Below, in pieces: positions 22,878-29,617 of a stretch of 29,617 nucleotides of DNA. Position numbers and translations under genes: made by a program. The first letter of the stretch is position 1; each line of letters starts with the position of its first letter. Origin of the DNA: a virus; IMG/VR virus record IMGVR_UViG_3300032240_000837, positions 1-29,617 of that record, one strand, 5' to 3'. The notes beneath the pieces were generated by a model, which saw only the letters and a list, made by a program, of their open reading frames with translations, was not told the origin of the DNA and made no database searches.

Positions 22878-23187
22878 AGACGAAGACAAATTCAAACACT
22901 CAAAGCGTTTACAAAAAAACGAAAACGCTGTTAACAAACAAGTTAAAATTGCCAAGCAACACCGGGTAAGCGAATATAACCCTGGCGAAGTTACGCAACC
23001 ACATAGATATGAAAAACATCATGCTATGGATTGTGGCAATCCGGAATGTTATATATGCGGTAATCCACGCAAGACACACAAGGACAAGCTAACAGCACAA
23101 GAAAAGAGACTGTACCAAGATATAGATACTCCTACTGACCGTCACAGCAACGGATTACCGCACAAGGACGCAGATGACAACGGATAA
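22870..23187 (+). CDS. Small zinc-binding-like phage protein
   Basis: A 105-aa basic, probably partly disordered protein. The core is DCGNPECYICGNPRKTHKD, giving Cys-x4-Cys-x2-Cys and a His, which could hold one zinc ion. The first 50 residues are rich in Lys and Gln (KRLQKNENAVNKQVKIAKQH) and the end is polar (RHSNGLPHKDADDNG). I have seen the CGNPxCxxCxNPR pattern in other marine phage proteins; no function is assigned. It overlaps both neighbours (8 and 14 nt). Nucleic acid binding is plausible from its charge. Confidence 0.7.
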   Translation: MSKDEDKFKHSKRLQKNENAVNKQVKIAKQHRVSEYNPGEVTQPHRYEKHHAMDCGNPECYICGNPRKTHKDKLTAQEKRLYQDIDTPTDRHSNGLPHKDADDNG

Positions 23188-23647
23188 ATTAAGTATTGGT
23201 AACGAGATGCAGAAGTTTGACAACAAAGACCGCAAGTTCTTTGACAGTCTAACTGATGAGGAAAAGAAAAAGTTTAGCCCTTACTTGATGATACGTTGGG
23301 GCTCAACAGTCAGTGGAGACGGAGACCTACAAGCGTACTACTTGATGAGCTGTAACGAGCGTTTGAATAAAAACTTCTTTGATATCAATACTACCCAGCA
23401 TAAAAAATTACAATGGTTGTTGGCAACAACAGTAAGCCCGGGAATGGGCAGTCATCGACATCAGTGGTTGGCTGGTAACAAAAAAGACACTGCCAACAAC
23501 AAAGCAGAAAAGTTTTTAACAGAAATGTTTCCTAGATTAAAGTCAGACGAAATTAGACTATTGGCACAAATAAATGATAGAGACAATCTTAAACGCTTGG
23601 CAAGAGAACATGGATGGGATGACAAACGTATCAAAGAGTACTTATAA
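23174..23647 (+). CDS. Possible clamp-loader small subunit (gp62-like)
   Basis: A 157-aa, mainly helical protein. The block FSPYLMIRWGSTVSGDGDLQ followed by YLMSCNERLNKNFFDI and KKLQWLLATTV resembles the layout of gp62 clamp-loader subunits of T4-like phages (F/Y-hydrophobic-R-x-x-S ... N-E-x-x-N ... K-x-L/Q-W). In T4, gp62 works with the gp44 ATPase to load the gp45 sliding clamp. The similarity is read by eye and is weak. The C-terminal helix pair (EIRLLAQINDRDNLKRLARE) is not part of that pattern. It overlaps the zinc-finger gene after it by about 29 nt. It could be an unrelated small phage protein. Confidence 0.5.
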   Translation: MTTDKLSIGNEMQKFDNKDRKFFDSLTDEEKKKFSPYLMIRWGSTVSGDGDLQAYYLMSCNERLNKNFFDINTTQHKKLQWLLATTVSPGMGSHRHQWLAGNKKDTANNKAEKFLTEMFPRLKSDEIRLLAQINDRDNLKRLAREHGWDDKRIKEYL

Positions 23648-24320
23648 ATGTCGATACTGCGACAAAGGGTTCCTTAAAGAATCCACTCTGGCAGTACATC
23701 TTTGTGAACAAAAACGCCGGTGGCAACAGGAAAAGGAAACTGGTGTACAGCTAGGTCTTAAAGCATACCTACGTTTCTTTGAAGTAACACAAGGATCGGC
23801 CAAGTTAAAAAGTTACACAGATTTTGTTGTTAGTCCGTATTACAATGCTTTTGTCAAGTTTGGTAGATATTGTCAATCAATTCGATGTGTTAACTTTGCT
23901 AACTATCTAGATTGGCTGTTAAAAAATAATAAGAAATTAGACAACTGGTGTAGCGATAAACTGTATTCAGAATGGCTACCAGAGTATTTAAAACGCGAAG
24001 CAGTACAGGATGCATTAGAGCGTGGCTTAAAAGAAATGCAGGACTATGCTGATGCTAACCCAGAACTTAAAAATGGTTTTACAGACTATTTTAGATATGG
24101 CAACAGTAATCGCGTTATTCATCATATATCAACAGGACGTATAAGTCCCTGGATAGTGTACAACTGCGATTCAGGAGTTGGTTTTCTTAGTTCTCTTACT
24201 GAAGAACAGGTTGGATTGGTGTTAACTTGGATCGACCCAGACTTTTGGCAACGTCGATTCACCGACTATATGGCAGATGCAGAGTGGGTCAAAGACATCT
24301 TACAAAAGGCTGGTATATGA
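23619..24320 (+). CDS. Phage protein with N-terminal zinc finger
   Basis: The ATG at 23619 is preferred (233 aa); ATG at 23610 or 23574 is possible but lies deeper in the preceding gene. A C2-H-C type finger opens the protein: CRYCDKGF, then LAVHLCEQKRRW. A block VQLGLKAYLRFFEVTQGSAK leads into a largely helical body with DFVVSPYYNAFVKFGRY and a late VYNCDSGVGFLSSL and IDPDFWQRRFTDYM. Similar proteins with the same finger are recurrent in T4-like marine phages, without known role. The finger suggests contact with DNA, RNA or another replication protein. It has an ATGA overlap with the SGNH gene after it. Confidence 0.75.
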   Translation: MTNVSKSTYKCRYCDKGFLKESTLAVHLCEQKRRWQQEKETGVQLGLKAYLRFFEVTQGSAKLKSYTDFVVSPYYNAFVKFGRYCQSIRCVNFANYLDWLLKNNKKLDNWCSDKLYSEWLPEYLKREAVQDALERGLKEMQDYADANPELKNGFTDYFRYGNSNRVIHHISTGRISPWIVYNCDSGVGFLSSLTEEQVGLVLTWIDPDFWQRRFTDYMADAEWVKDILQKAGI

Positions 24321-25243
24321 AAACACTAATTGTAGGAAGTGGTGGAGCATCAACTGCAAATTACTATAAAAATTTATCAGCTGGAGAGAGTACGTTAGTT
24401 GATTCAGTTGATTGCAATTTTGTTGTTGGGCATACCAGTCCTGTGGATTTGTCCAAATTGGACCTACAACATGTTATGAACAGTGTGGATATAATTTATT
24501 GGGCACATAGTCCTATAGAAGAGTTCAATACTGCCAGCGACTATTACGAGTTCCTTGATTGGCTTAAAGATTTCAACTTACAACATAATAAAATTGCTAA
24601 TCTAAATGTATATCTGGATCCGTTTAATTGGCAATACAACACCAAACTTGACACATATGATATTGTATTTTTAGGATGTAGTTTTACTGCTGGCGAAGGA
24701 TTGTCGGATCCAACCACACACTACTCGTCATTGGTTGCGGACCATTTTGGACTTAATTTAGTTAATCTAGCTGAAAATGGTGCCAGCAATAGTTTGTCAT
24801 TTGACAAATTCACACAACTTGACTTTTGCCCTGGGCAGGTAGTAGTATTACAGTTAACAGGATTAGAAAGACTACAGTATTGCAAGGAAGATCGACAACT
24901 TACCAAAATAATGTTTGCTATGCCAAAGTTTAAAAATTTGGCCAAGAATTTCTTAGAAGTTTATAATCGAGACTTTTTGTTTTACGAGAACCTGTGTAGG
25001 ATACGTGCAATCGTAACTATTGCAAGATTAAAAAAAATTAAATTGATATTTTGGACAGTGAACCAAGTCTACACATCAGAACAACTGGCATATTTTTATA
25101 ATCTTAAAGAATTTGTTCCAGAAAGTTGGGTCTCCGGGTTCCAAGTTGATTTAGCAGAAGACAACATGCATCCCGGAATTGAATCAAACAAAAACATTGC
25201 AAACACATTAATAAGATATATAGAGACTGTTTATGAAATTTAA
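24317..25243 (+). CDS. SGNH/GDSL hydrolase-like protein with N-terminal extension
   Basis: The ATG at 24317 overlaps the preceding stop (ATGA) and gives 308 aa. Residues 1-110 form a Rossmann-like region (TLIVGSGGASTANYYK) of unknown role. From about 115 the SGNH domain starts: FLGCSFTAGEGL with nucleophile Ser122, LAENGASNS with the block III Asn, and DNMHPG with Asp282 and His285 as the DxxH pair of block V. All catalytic positions are therefore present. Such hydrolases remove acetyl or acyl groups from glycans, and phage versions are known to modify surface polysaccharides. Overlaps the mini-DnaE-like gene by 11 nt. Confidence 0.8.
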   Translation: MKTLIVGSGGASTANYYKNLSAGESTLVDSVDCNFVVGHTSPVDLSKLDLQHVMNSVDIIYWAHSPIEEFNTASDYYEFLDWLKDFNLQHNKIANLNVYLDPFNWQYNTKLDTYDIVFLGCSFTAGEGLSDPTTHYSSLVADHFGLNLVNLAENGASNSLSFDKFTQLDFCPGQVVVLQLTGLERLQYCKEDRQLTKIMFAMPKFKNLAKNFLEVYNRDFLFYENLCRIRAIVTIARLKKIKLIFWTVNQVYTSEQLAYFYNLKEFVPESWVSGFQVDLAEDNMHPGIESNKNIANTLIRYIETVYEI

Positions 25244-25814
25244 GTCGGACATTGACATTGACTTTGCAGATAGAAATCAAGCATTAAAATTGCTACAGCA
25301 TCATCCTGCAGGAATCATAAGAGATGGCAAATTAATTAAACACAATACTGGTGTTTATGTTACAGACATTCCGGTGGATCCATTTACTGGCATTGCCAGC
25401 CTAGATCATCATGCGGCAGAAGATCTTGGATATGTTAAACTGGACTTTTTGAATGTCAATGTCTACAGTTTAGTTAAAAGCCCAGCACATCTAGATCAGC
25501 TGATGTTGCAAGAGCCAAGTTGGGATCGGCTGTATGATAGAGAGTTCTGTGGGCAGTTAATTCAAGTTGGAAACCATTATGATACACTGATCAAGATGCC
25601 AGAAGCAGTTAATAGTATCCCTAGGATGGCAATGTTTTTGGCTGTGATACGTCCTGCAAAGAGACACCTAATAGGCAAAACCTGGGCAGAAGTTGCAGTA
25701 GATGTCTGGACTAGACCCGATGATGAAAGTTATAACTTTAAAAAGTCACACGCTGTGGCTTACGCACATTTGGTGGCTGTGCATATGAATTTACTCGGTG
25801 ACCTTGCGAACTAG
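25233..25814 (+). CDS. Miniature DnaE-like (DNA polymerase III alpha) palm protein, 193 aa
   Basis: This 193-aa protein holds, in the right order, the signature motifs of the C-family polymerase DnaE. DIDIDFADR (residues 6-14) matches the segment with catalytic Asp401 and Asp403 of E. coli DnaE. KHNTGVYV (36-43) matches the KHAGGVVI segment. YVKLDFL (67-73) matches the VKFDFLG segment with Lys553 and Asp555; here Lys69 and Asp71. MFLAVIRPAKRHLIG (134-148) matches ALFRPGP, with the two Gly replaced. NFKKSHAVAYA (168-178) matches FNKSHAAAYA. The PHP domain, the linking helices, the OB fold and the tau-binding domain are missing, so about five sixths of the 1,160-aa enzyme is gone. It may be a condensed polymerase, a primer-handling protein or an inhibitor. 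Activity is not demonstrated. It ends inside the convergent minus-strand gene (24-nt overlap). Confidence 0.8.
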   Translation: MKFKSDIDIDFADRNQALKLLQHHPAGIIRDGKLIKHNTGVYVTDIPVDPFTGIASLDHHAAEDLGYVKLDFLNVNVYSLVKSPAHLDQLMLQEPSWDRLYDREFCGQLIQVGNHYDTLIKMPEAVNSIPRMAMFLAVIRPAKRHLIGKTWAEVAVDVWTRPDDESYNFKKSHAVAYAHLVAVHMNLLGDLAN

Positions 25815-26198
25815 GGTAATACTTCTGCGTTTACTGCGCTTTTGTGCGATTTCTTTAAGGCTAACGTAGGGTCCAAACTTAATTTCTACGTCTTTGGTGT
25901 TTAAGGTTTTAACACAGAACCTAAACTCTCCCCAAGTATCTTTAAGAAACACGTTAATGGGTATAAGCCTATTGCTTTCCCACCACCATACTTCTCCTTG
26001 ATCAAGGAAACGTAATTTCTGTTCTTCTGTTTTTAGCAGGCTGTAGTCATATATTGTGGTAATGAAATTATCCACATTTTGTACGATTCCCACATAGTCA
26101 TTCCCACCGTATACCAAATAAGTCAGGTATGGGTATCGATCTAAAAGCTGTTTAATTTCTTCCACGTTGTCCGATAAATATGTTATAAAGACGAGCAA
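25791..26198 (-). CDS. Minus-strand phage protein of unknown function (135 aa)
   Basis: A 135-aa protein on the opposite strand. The first TTG codon (26198) gives MLVFITYLSDNVEEIKQLLD; no in-frame ATG follows, and a GTG about 11 codons in is the only other fair start. The sequence looks like a compact alpha/beta domain (LVYGGNDYVGIVQNVDNFIT) with VWWWESNRLIPINVFLKD and a basic C-terminus (RSKRRSITLVRKVTE). I recognise no family. The 3' end overlaps the mini-DnaE-like gene by 24 nt and the 5' end is 2 nt from the divergent baseplate-like gene, so promoters must lie inside neighbouring genes. Single minus-strand genes among plus-strand genes are often late acquisitions. Confidence 0.65.
   Translation of the reverse strand: MLVFITYLSDNVEEIKQLLDRYPYLTYLVYGGNDYVGIVQNVDNFITTIYDYSLLKTEEQKLRFLDQGEVWWWESNRLIPINVFLKDTWGEFRFCVKTLNTKDVEIKFGPYVSLKEIAQKRSKRRSITLVRKVTE
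26173..26180 (+). promoter_or_regulatory. T4-like late promoter motif GATAAATA
   Basis: GATAAATA ends 20 nt before the ATG at 26201. The predicted start of transcription, about 26186, leaves a 15-nt leader with a weak AAGACGAG. It lies within the minus-strand gene's 5' end and fits the structural genes that follow. Confidence 0.5.
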
Positions 26199-26200
26199 AA

Positions 26201-26704
26201 ATGATTACTGTCAAAGCATATTTATATCCAAATTTAGCCGAGGTTCAAGTTTTTGATCCTACGATCTTCACTACAAGGAATCGCCAAGTGTACAGCAGAA
26301 CTATTAAAGTCTATCAAGGCATAGACAATCCAATTCAAGTGGTAATTAAAAACCAAGACCAAAAGACTGTAGATCTCACTGGATATAGTGTGCAAGCAGA
26401 CATACAAGATCCTACAAACAAAATTACAGTGGCCAGCTATGCCATTGAGTGGGCAAATCAGTCCAAGGGACAAGGTAATTTTACTATTCCGCTAGCCACA
26501 TTGAGCAGTTTAGAACAACGTTTTTACAAGCTAACATTTAGACGTATTCAAGACGCAGTCGGCGGCGACGTAATTGAAAGTCCGTTGTACATCGATGACA
26601 ACTACGGTGTTCCTTTGGATTTACAAGTATTACCAGCGTATTACTCCGATACAGAGGCACTACCCGGAACAGACTATAGTGTAATTGATGGTGGAACAAT
26701 ATAA
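26201..26704 (+). CDS. Baseplate/upper-fibre protein with BppU-like N-terminal domain
   Basis: A 167-aa beta-rich protein. Residues about 30-110 (YSRTIKVYQGIDNPIQVVIK, DLTGYSVQADIQDPTNKI, and later GNFTIPLATLSS) match the Ig-like N-terminal domain of phage baseplate upper proteins, which link receptor-binding proteins to the baseplate. The C-terminus is short and ends SVIDGGTI. The next fibre gene also closes with a VIDGG-containing tail, a shared seam. A TAATG junction couples it to the fibre gene (the stop's last base is the start's first). Assignment to a structural role is fairly good; the exact position in the virion is inferred. Confidence 0.65.
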   Translation: MITVKAYLYPNLAEVQVFDPTIFTTRNRQVYSRTIKVYQGIDNPIQVVIKNQDQKTVDLTGYSVQADIQDPTNKITVASYAIEWANQSKGQGNFTIPLATLSSLEQRFYKLTFRRIQDAVGGDVIESPLYIDDNYGVPLDLQVLPAYYSDTEALPGTDYSVIDGGTI

Positions 26705-28128
26705 TGACAGTAGCAAACGTAAATGTACGCCAGATACTATTAAAACGTGGCACAACAGTTCGCAGTTTGGCCTACACAGGTCCTGCAGGCGAAGTAACAA
26801 TTGACACAGATTTACGTACTCTGCGTATTCATGACGGCTTAACCCCGGGCGGCACGATAATTAACACCGGCGGCAGTGGCTCTACTAATCAATTAGTAAA
26901 TGGCGATTATACTGTAAGTTTAGGAGTAGATGGTTACTTAAATTTACCAAACGGACTAGACGGTGCTGGAGCATTACTACAAAGTACTAGCCCAATACGC
27001 ATCAATAGTAATGGTAATTTCTGGAAATTTGGCACAGATGGTAAATTAAAATTACCAGCAGGTGGCGACATTGTTGATAGCAACGGTACTAGTGTATTAG
27101 GCGGCGGTGTTAGTACCGGTAACTTTACATTTAATGCAGATACTGTCACAAATGCCAATGGAATGGTGATGGCAACTGGTAGAGGCACATTGGCCATGGG
27201 TACTAACATGGAGGTGCCGGGTGTAGCACAACACTTCCACATTGCCTTTGACGGTAGCAATAGTAGTCCATCTGCTAATGACCTGTTCCTAGGTGACGAT
27301 CACAACTATGTTAAATTACCTGGATATGAACTTAACCCATATGCTCAATACGGTGTTGAAATTAGAGCACACAACAGGAATGGTGGTGCCTTCCATAACT
27401 GGCGTTTTGGCACAGACGGTACTACCATATTCCCTGACAACACAATAAATGCTGGCAATAATAGTTTAGCAATCGAAGCAGGCAATGGCATCAGTACAAT
27501 TTATGCAAACGACAACGGTAGTATTGCATTACAAGGTTACAATCCCAACTTTGACCCAACAGATAATAATATTCAGCTTTACGAAGCAGTAATATCGGTA
27601 GGTGAAGCTTTTGGATTTAACGAGCTACTTGGCACTAACTATACTGGTCCTACTCTGAGTGTTGGGTCGGTTAAAGACGCCAACGGCAACAACTCTAGTG
27701 AAATGCTTGGCTTATGGACTGTTGACAAAGATGGTAATCTAATAACAGTCAAGGCCACACTTTCGGGTGACTATGGTGACAATGTTGAAGTAAGCACAGG
27801 TGACATTCGAGACCGTGAAGGCAACAGTTTGATCTATGTGCCAGCCAGCGACACAGCACCCGCACACAAGATGGATGGATTACTATGGTACAACAGCGAT
27901 GAAGGTCGTATGTATATCAAGTACATGGGCGCTTGGGTTGATGCTAGTCCAACTGTAATTCCACCACCCAATTTTACACCCACATTTGAAACAGTGACAT
28001 TCAGCGATGACACAGCACAGACCACAGCATGGTTGGGCACATACAGCTATAACGATCTTATAGATAAACCAGGAGATCCTACGGTAATCGATGGTGGCAA
28101 TGCTTACTCGGCACTGGAACCGGTTTAA
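26704..28128 (+). CDS. Tail-fibre protein with Mtd-like N-terminal domain
   Basis: A 474-aa fibre-type protein. The N-terminus RQILLKRGTTVRSLAYTGPA with GEVTIDTDLRTLRIHDG matches the small N-terminal domain of the Bordetella phage major tropism determinant and many cyanophage fibres. The body is low in charge and rich in Gly, Asn, Thr and Ser, with recurring patterns such as WKFGTDGKLKLPAGGDI and WRFGTDGTTIFPDN that imply a repetitive beta-helix or beta-prism shaft. Residues about 365-415 include GLLWYNSDEGRMYIKYMGAW, a common fibre segment. The C-terminus ends PTVIDGGNAYSALEPV. No peptidase or lyase motif is seen. It would trimerise and contact the host surface. Confidence 0.82.
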   Translation: MTVANVNVRQILLKRGTTVRSLAYTGPAGEVTIDTDLRTLRIHDGLTPGGTIINTGGSGSTNQLVNGDYTVSLGVDGYLNLPNGLDGAGALLQSTSPIRINSNGNFWKFGTDGKLKLPAGGDIVDSNGTSVLGGGVSTGNFTFNADTVTNANGMVMATGRGTLAMGTNMEVPGVAQHFHIAFDGSNSSPSANDLFLGDDHNYVKLPGYELNPYAQYGVEIRAHNRNGGAFHNWRFGTDGTTIFPDNTINAGNNSLAIEAGNGISTIYANDNGSIALQGYNPNFDPTDNNIQLYEAVISVGEAFGFNELLGTNYTGPTLSVGSVKDANGNNSSEMLGLWTVDKDGNLITVKATLSGDYGDNVEVSTGDIRDREGNSLIYVPASDTAPAHKMDGLLWYNSDEGRMYIKYMGAWVDASPTVIPPPNFTPTFETVTFSDDTAQTTAWLGTYSYNDLIDKPGDPTVIDGGNAYSALEPV

Positions 28129-28129
28129 G

Positions 28130-28136
28130 GTAAATA
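28130..28136 (+). promoter_or_regulatory. Late-type box GTAAATA
   Basis: GTAAATA ends 5 nt before the ATG at 28142, the same spacing as the TTAAATA box at 5763. Transcription would start on the ATG itself. The box directly follows the stop of the fibre gene. Confidence 0.35.
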
Positions 28137-28141
28137 CAGAT

Positions 28142-28363
28142 ATGGCAATAACATTCCCACAACACCCTACAATAGGACAGGAATTTCTAGCTGATAATAC
28201 TGTTACATATACTTGGACAGGATCAGCTTGGAGTTCTATGATAGCTATACATAACGGTACAGCAGAATACGCAAATTACGGAGGATCGGCCTCCTCAGTA
28301 TACAACGATTTATTAGATAACACGCTAGATGGAGGCGGAGGACATTATGACAACAAGAATTAA
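28142..28363 (+). CDS. Small fibre-associated protein (73 aa)
   Basis: The ATG at 28142 follows the TAAATA box and the fibre stop; a longer frame from 28091 lies in the fibre gene. The protein reads MAITFPQHPTIGQEFLADN, TVTYTWTGSAWSSMIAI and a Gly-rich end LDGGGGHYDNKN. The PTIGQ...YTWTGSAW pattern recurs in phage fibres as a small beta module, probably for attachment or carbohydrate contact. It overlaps the next fibre gene by 17 nt, which supports co-translation. It may be a detached module of the adjacent fibre proteins. Confidence 0.7.
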   Translation: MAITFPQHPTIGQEFLADNTVTYTWTGSAWSSMIAIHNGTAEYANYGGSASSVYNDLLDNTLDGGGGHYDNKN

Positions 28364-29617
28364 ACTACGTAGAGATACAGCCGCAAACTGGATCTCAGCA
28401 AACCCAATACTAAGCGCAGGTGAGCCTGGTTTAGAAACTGATACCCGTAAGATCAAATACGGTGATGGTGCTACAGCTTGGCGCGAATTGGCCTATGCTA
28501 ACAGCAAGATTGAGGGCAGAACTCCAATCGAAGTCACGACACAAGATCCCAGCAGTTGGGTAAACGTAGTTGGTCGCCCACGTAACCAATCTTGCGTTAA
28601 TGCTGTAGTTTATGATACCAAGGGCAATGTTATTGCTCTAAGCTACAACGACAACGGTACAGTTCAAAGTGGGAATGATTCCTTTTCAACTGTTACCAAG
28701 TTTGACGCAGAAGGTAATGTACTTTGGCAAACTGACATCGTAGGGTATTATCCAGAAGGCTACGGTCTAGACACTGACAGTCAGGACAACGTGTATCTGT
28801 CATTTACCAATCGGCCCGACGTTGGTCCTACTTATGTCAGCGTGGTAAAACTAAACAGCGACGGTGTTCAACAGTGGGCAGAAGCCTTTGACCACTTTTA
28901 TGACTGCGCCGCATTCCTAGTAGTTGACCGCAACAACAATCCAGTTGTCAACGGTTTCAGTAGCGATCCAGGCAGTGATGGTGGATATGTTCTAAGACTA
29001 AACAAAACTACTGGTAATGTAATAACAAATGTTCGCGTCACAGACAATACCAACGGCAACGAAATTACCAATCAAGGTATGGCCATTGATGCCGACAACA
29101 ATGTTATTCTTGTTGGTAGTCATTACAACGGCAATAATAGTGTCTTAATCGTACAAAAATTAGACGGTACTGACTTTAGTCCTATTTGGACCAAGAAGAT
29201 TGAAACTATTGATTCTAACGATATGAATGGTGGCGGTGTTGCCTGTGATGGTGCCAATAACATTTATATCACTGGTTCATTCTACAGTTATCAAAATTGG
29301 AATAACATATACAAAGCAGTTGTACTAAAACTTGACACTGGCGGTGTTGTTCAATGGAGCCGCGATATCAAGGGTGAATGCTATCAAGGCGGAACAGCCA
29401 TTGTTGTTGGTCCTAATGATGGCAACTTGTATCTAACATCTGTTTCATACCAAGCTATATATAGAGACAACACCCAGTTCCACACAAGCAAACAAGTAGT
29501 TGCCCTGGCCTGCTACGAGTCCAGCACAGGCAAAGTCTTGTGGCAAAACTATATTGGACAAGCTCAACTGAGCGAGATGAGCCCAGGCAACAACGTCAAC
29601 ACTGACTTTGACTACAA
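28347..29617 (+). CDS. Tail-fibre protein with Mtd-like start and beta-propeller repeats (3' truncated)
   Basis: The frame is open to the end of the window (423 codons). The start TRIKLRRDTAANWISANP with GLETDTRKIKYGDG is a second Mtd-like N-terminal domain, parallel to the one at 26704. After about residue 65 a series of related blades appears: VTKFDAEGNVLWQTDIVGYY, VVKLNSDGVQQWAEAF, GMAIDADNNVILVGSHYN, GVACDGANNIYITGSFYS, VVLKLDTGGVVQWSRDIKG and STGKVLWQNYIG. The unit is about 50-75 residues, a W-ending strand after V-x-K-L-x-x-x-G and then an Asp/Asn-rich turn before (I/V)Y(I/V)TG, like PQQ- or SBBP-type beta-propellers. It is most likely a receptor-binding or adhesive fibre; the end of the protein is outside the window. 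Confidence 0.8.
   Translation, partial: MTTRIKLRRDTAANWISANPILSAGEPGLETDTRKIKYGDGATAWRELAYANSKIEGRTPIEVTTQDPSSWVNVVGRPRNQSCVNAVVYDTKGNVIALSYNDNGTVQSGNDSFSTVTKFDAEGNVLWQTDIVGYYPEGYGLDTDSQDNVYLSFTNRPDVGPTYVSVVKLNSDGVQQWAEAFDHFYDCAAFLVVDRNNNPVVNGFSSDPGSDGGYVLRLNKTTGNVITNVRVTDNTNGNEITNQGMAIDADNNVILVGSHYNGNNSVLIVQKLDGTDFSPIWTKKIETIDSNDMNGGGVACDGANNIYITGSFYSYQNWNNIYKAVVLKLDTGGVVQWSRDIKGECYQGGTAIVVGPNDGNLYLTSVSYQAIYRDNTQFHTSKQVVALACYESSTGKVLWQNYIGQAQLSEMSPGNNVNTDFDY

Noticed and set aside
26934-27260. Minus-strand frame in the fibre gene
   Set aside because: A by-product of the repetitive codon pattern of the fibre; no regulatory signals.
26704-29617. Diversity-generating retroelement acting on the fibres
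   Set aside because: The Mtd-like domain suggested it, but there is no reverse transcriptase and no template/variable repeat in the window.
1-29617. CRISPR array or insertion sequence
   Set aside because: No regularly spaced repeats, transposase or terminal inverted repeats with target duplications were seen.

Overview
The window looks like part of a large tailed-phage genome of the T4-like myovirus type, most likely from an aquatic metagenome. The evidence is a UvsW-type DEAD/H helicase, motifs resembling the T4 late promoter (N-ATAAATA), a dCMP deaminase, two phage-type tRNA genes with encoded CCA, densely packed genes with many ATGA overlaps, 2OG-Fe(II) oxygenases, a large block of glycan-modifying genes and a run of baseplate/tail-fibre genes at the right end. 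No photosynthesis genes are seen, so a heterotrophic host is more likely than a cyanobacterium. The host itself cannot be read from the sequence.

Layout. 1-2.5 kb: the end of a metallophosphoesterase gene, tRNA-Arg, a small ORF, a minus-strand dTDP-glucose 4,6-dehydratase-like gene, an approximately 190-nt apparently structured non-coding segment, and a 2OG oxygenase. 2.5-5.8 kb: a radical SAM gene plus partner (module A), tRNA-Gly, dCMP deaminase, a probable virion protein and a 50-aa protein. 5.8-11.1 kb: a six-gene overlapping operon (HAD, FkbM methyltransferase, GT17, unknown, GT9, DUF5672-like) for glycan synthesis. 11.1-15.1 kb: small units with strong sigma70-like promoters (nitroreductase, second oxygenase, HELTH metallopeptidase, AAA+ ATPase, a Zn-ribbon protein), closed by an intrinsic terminator. 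15.1-19.9 kb: a probably leaderless gene, radical SAM plus partner (module B) and uvsW. 19.9-25.8 kb: two SGNH-like proteins, a sulfotransferase-like protein, FkbM, small Zn-binding proteins, a possible clamp-loader subunit and a 193-aa miniature DnaE-like protein. 25.8-29.6 kb: a minus-strand gene, then baseplate and tail-fibre genes ending in an unfinished beta-propeller fibre.

How it fits together. Two regulatory classes are visible: consensus TTGACN-N17-TATAAT promoters in front of small 'early' style genes, and TAAATA boxes in front of virion and glycan genes. The sugar dehydratase, glycosyltransferases, FkbM enzymes, HAD protein, radical SAM proteins and SGNH proteins suggest the phage modifies a surface glycan, either its own virion's or the host's.

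The most unusual items are the 193-aa protein that keeps the catalytic aspartates and signature motifs of the bacterial replicative polymerase DnaE in about one sixth of its length, the duplicated radical SAM plus beta-protein module, the folded RNA candidate at 1697-1888, and a promoter family whose conserved sequence extends well past the -10 box, including one copy without a gene. All calls come from reading the sequence; no database search or folding program was run.
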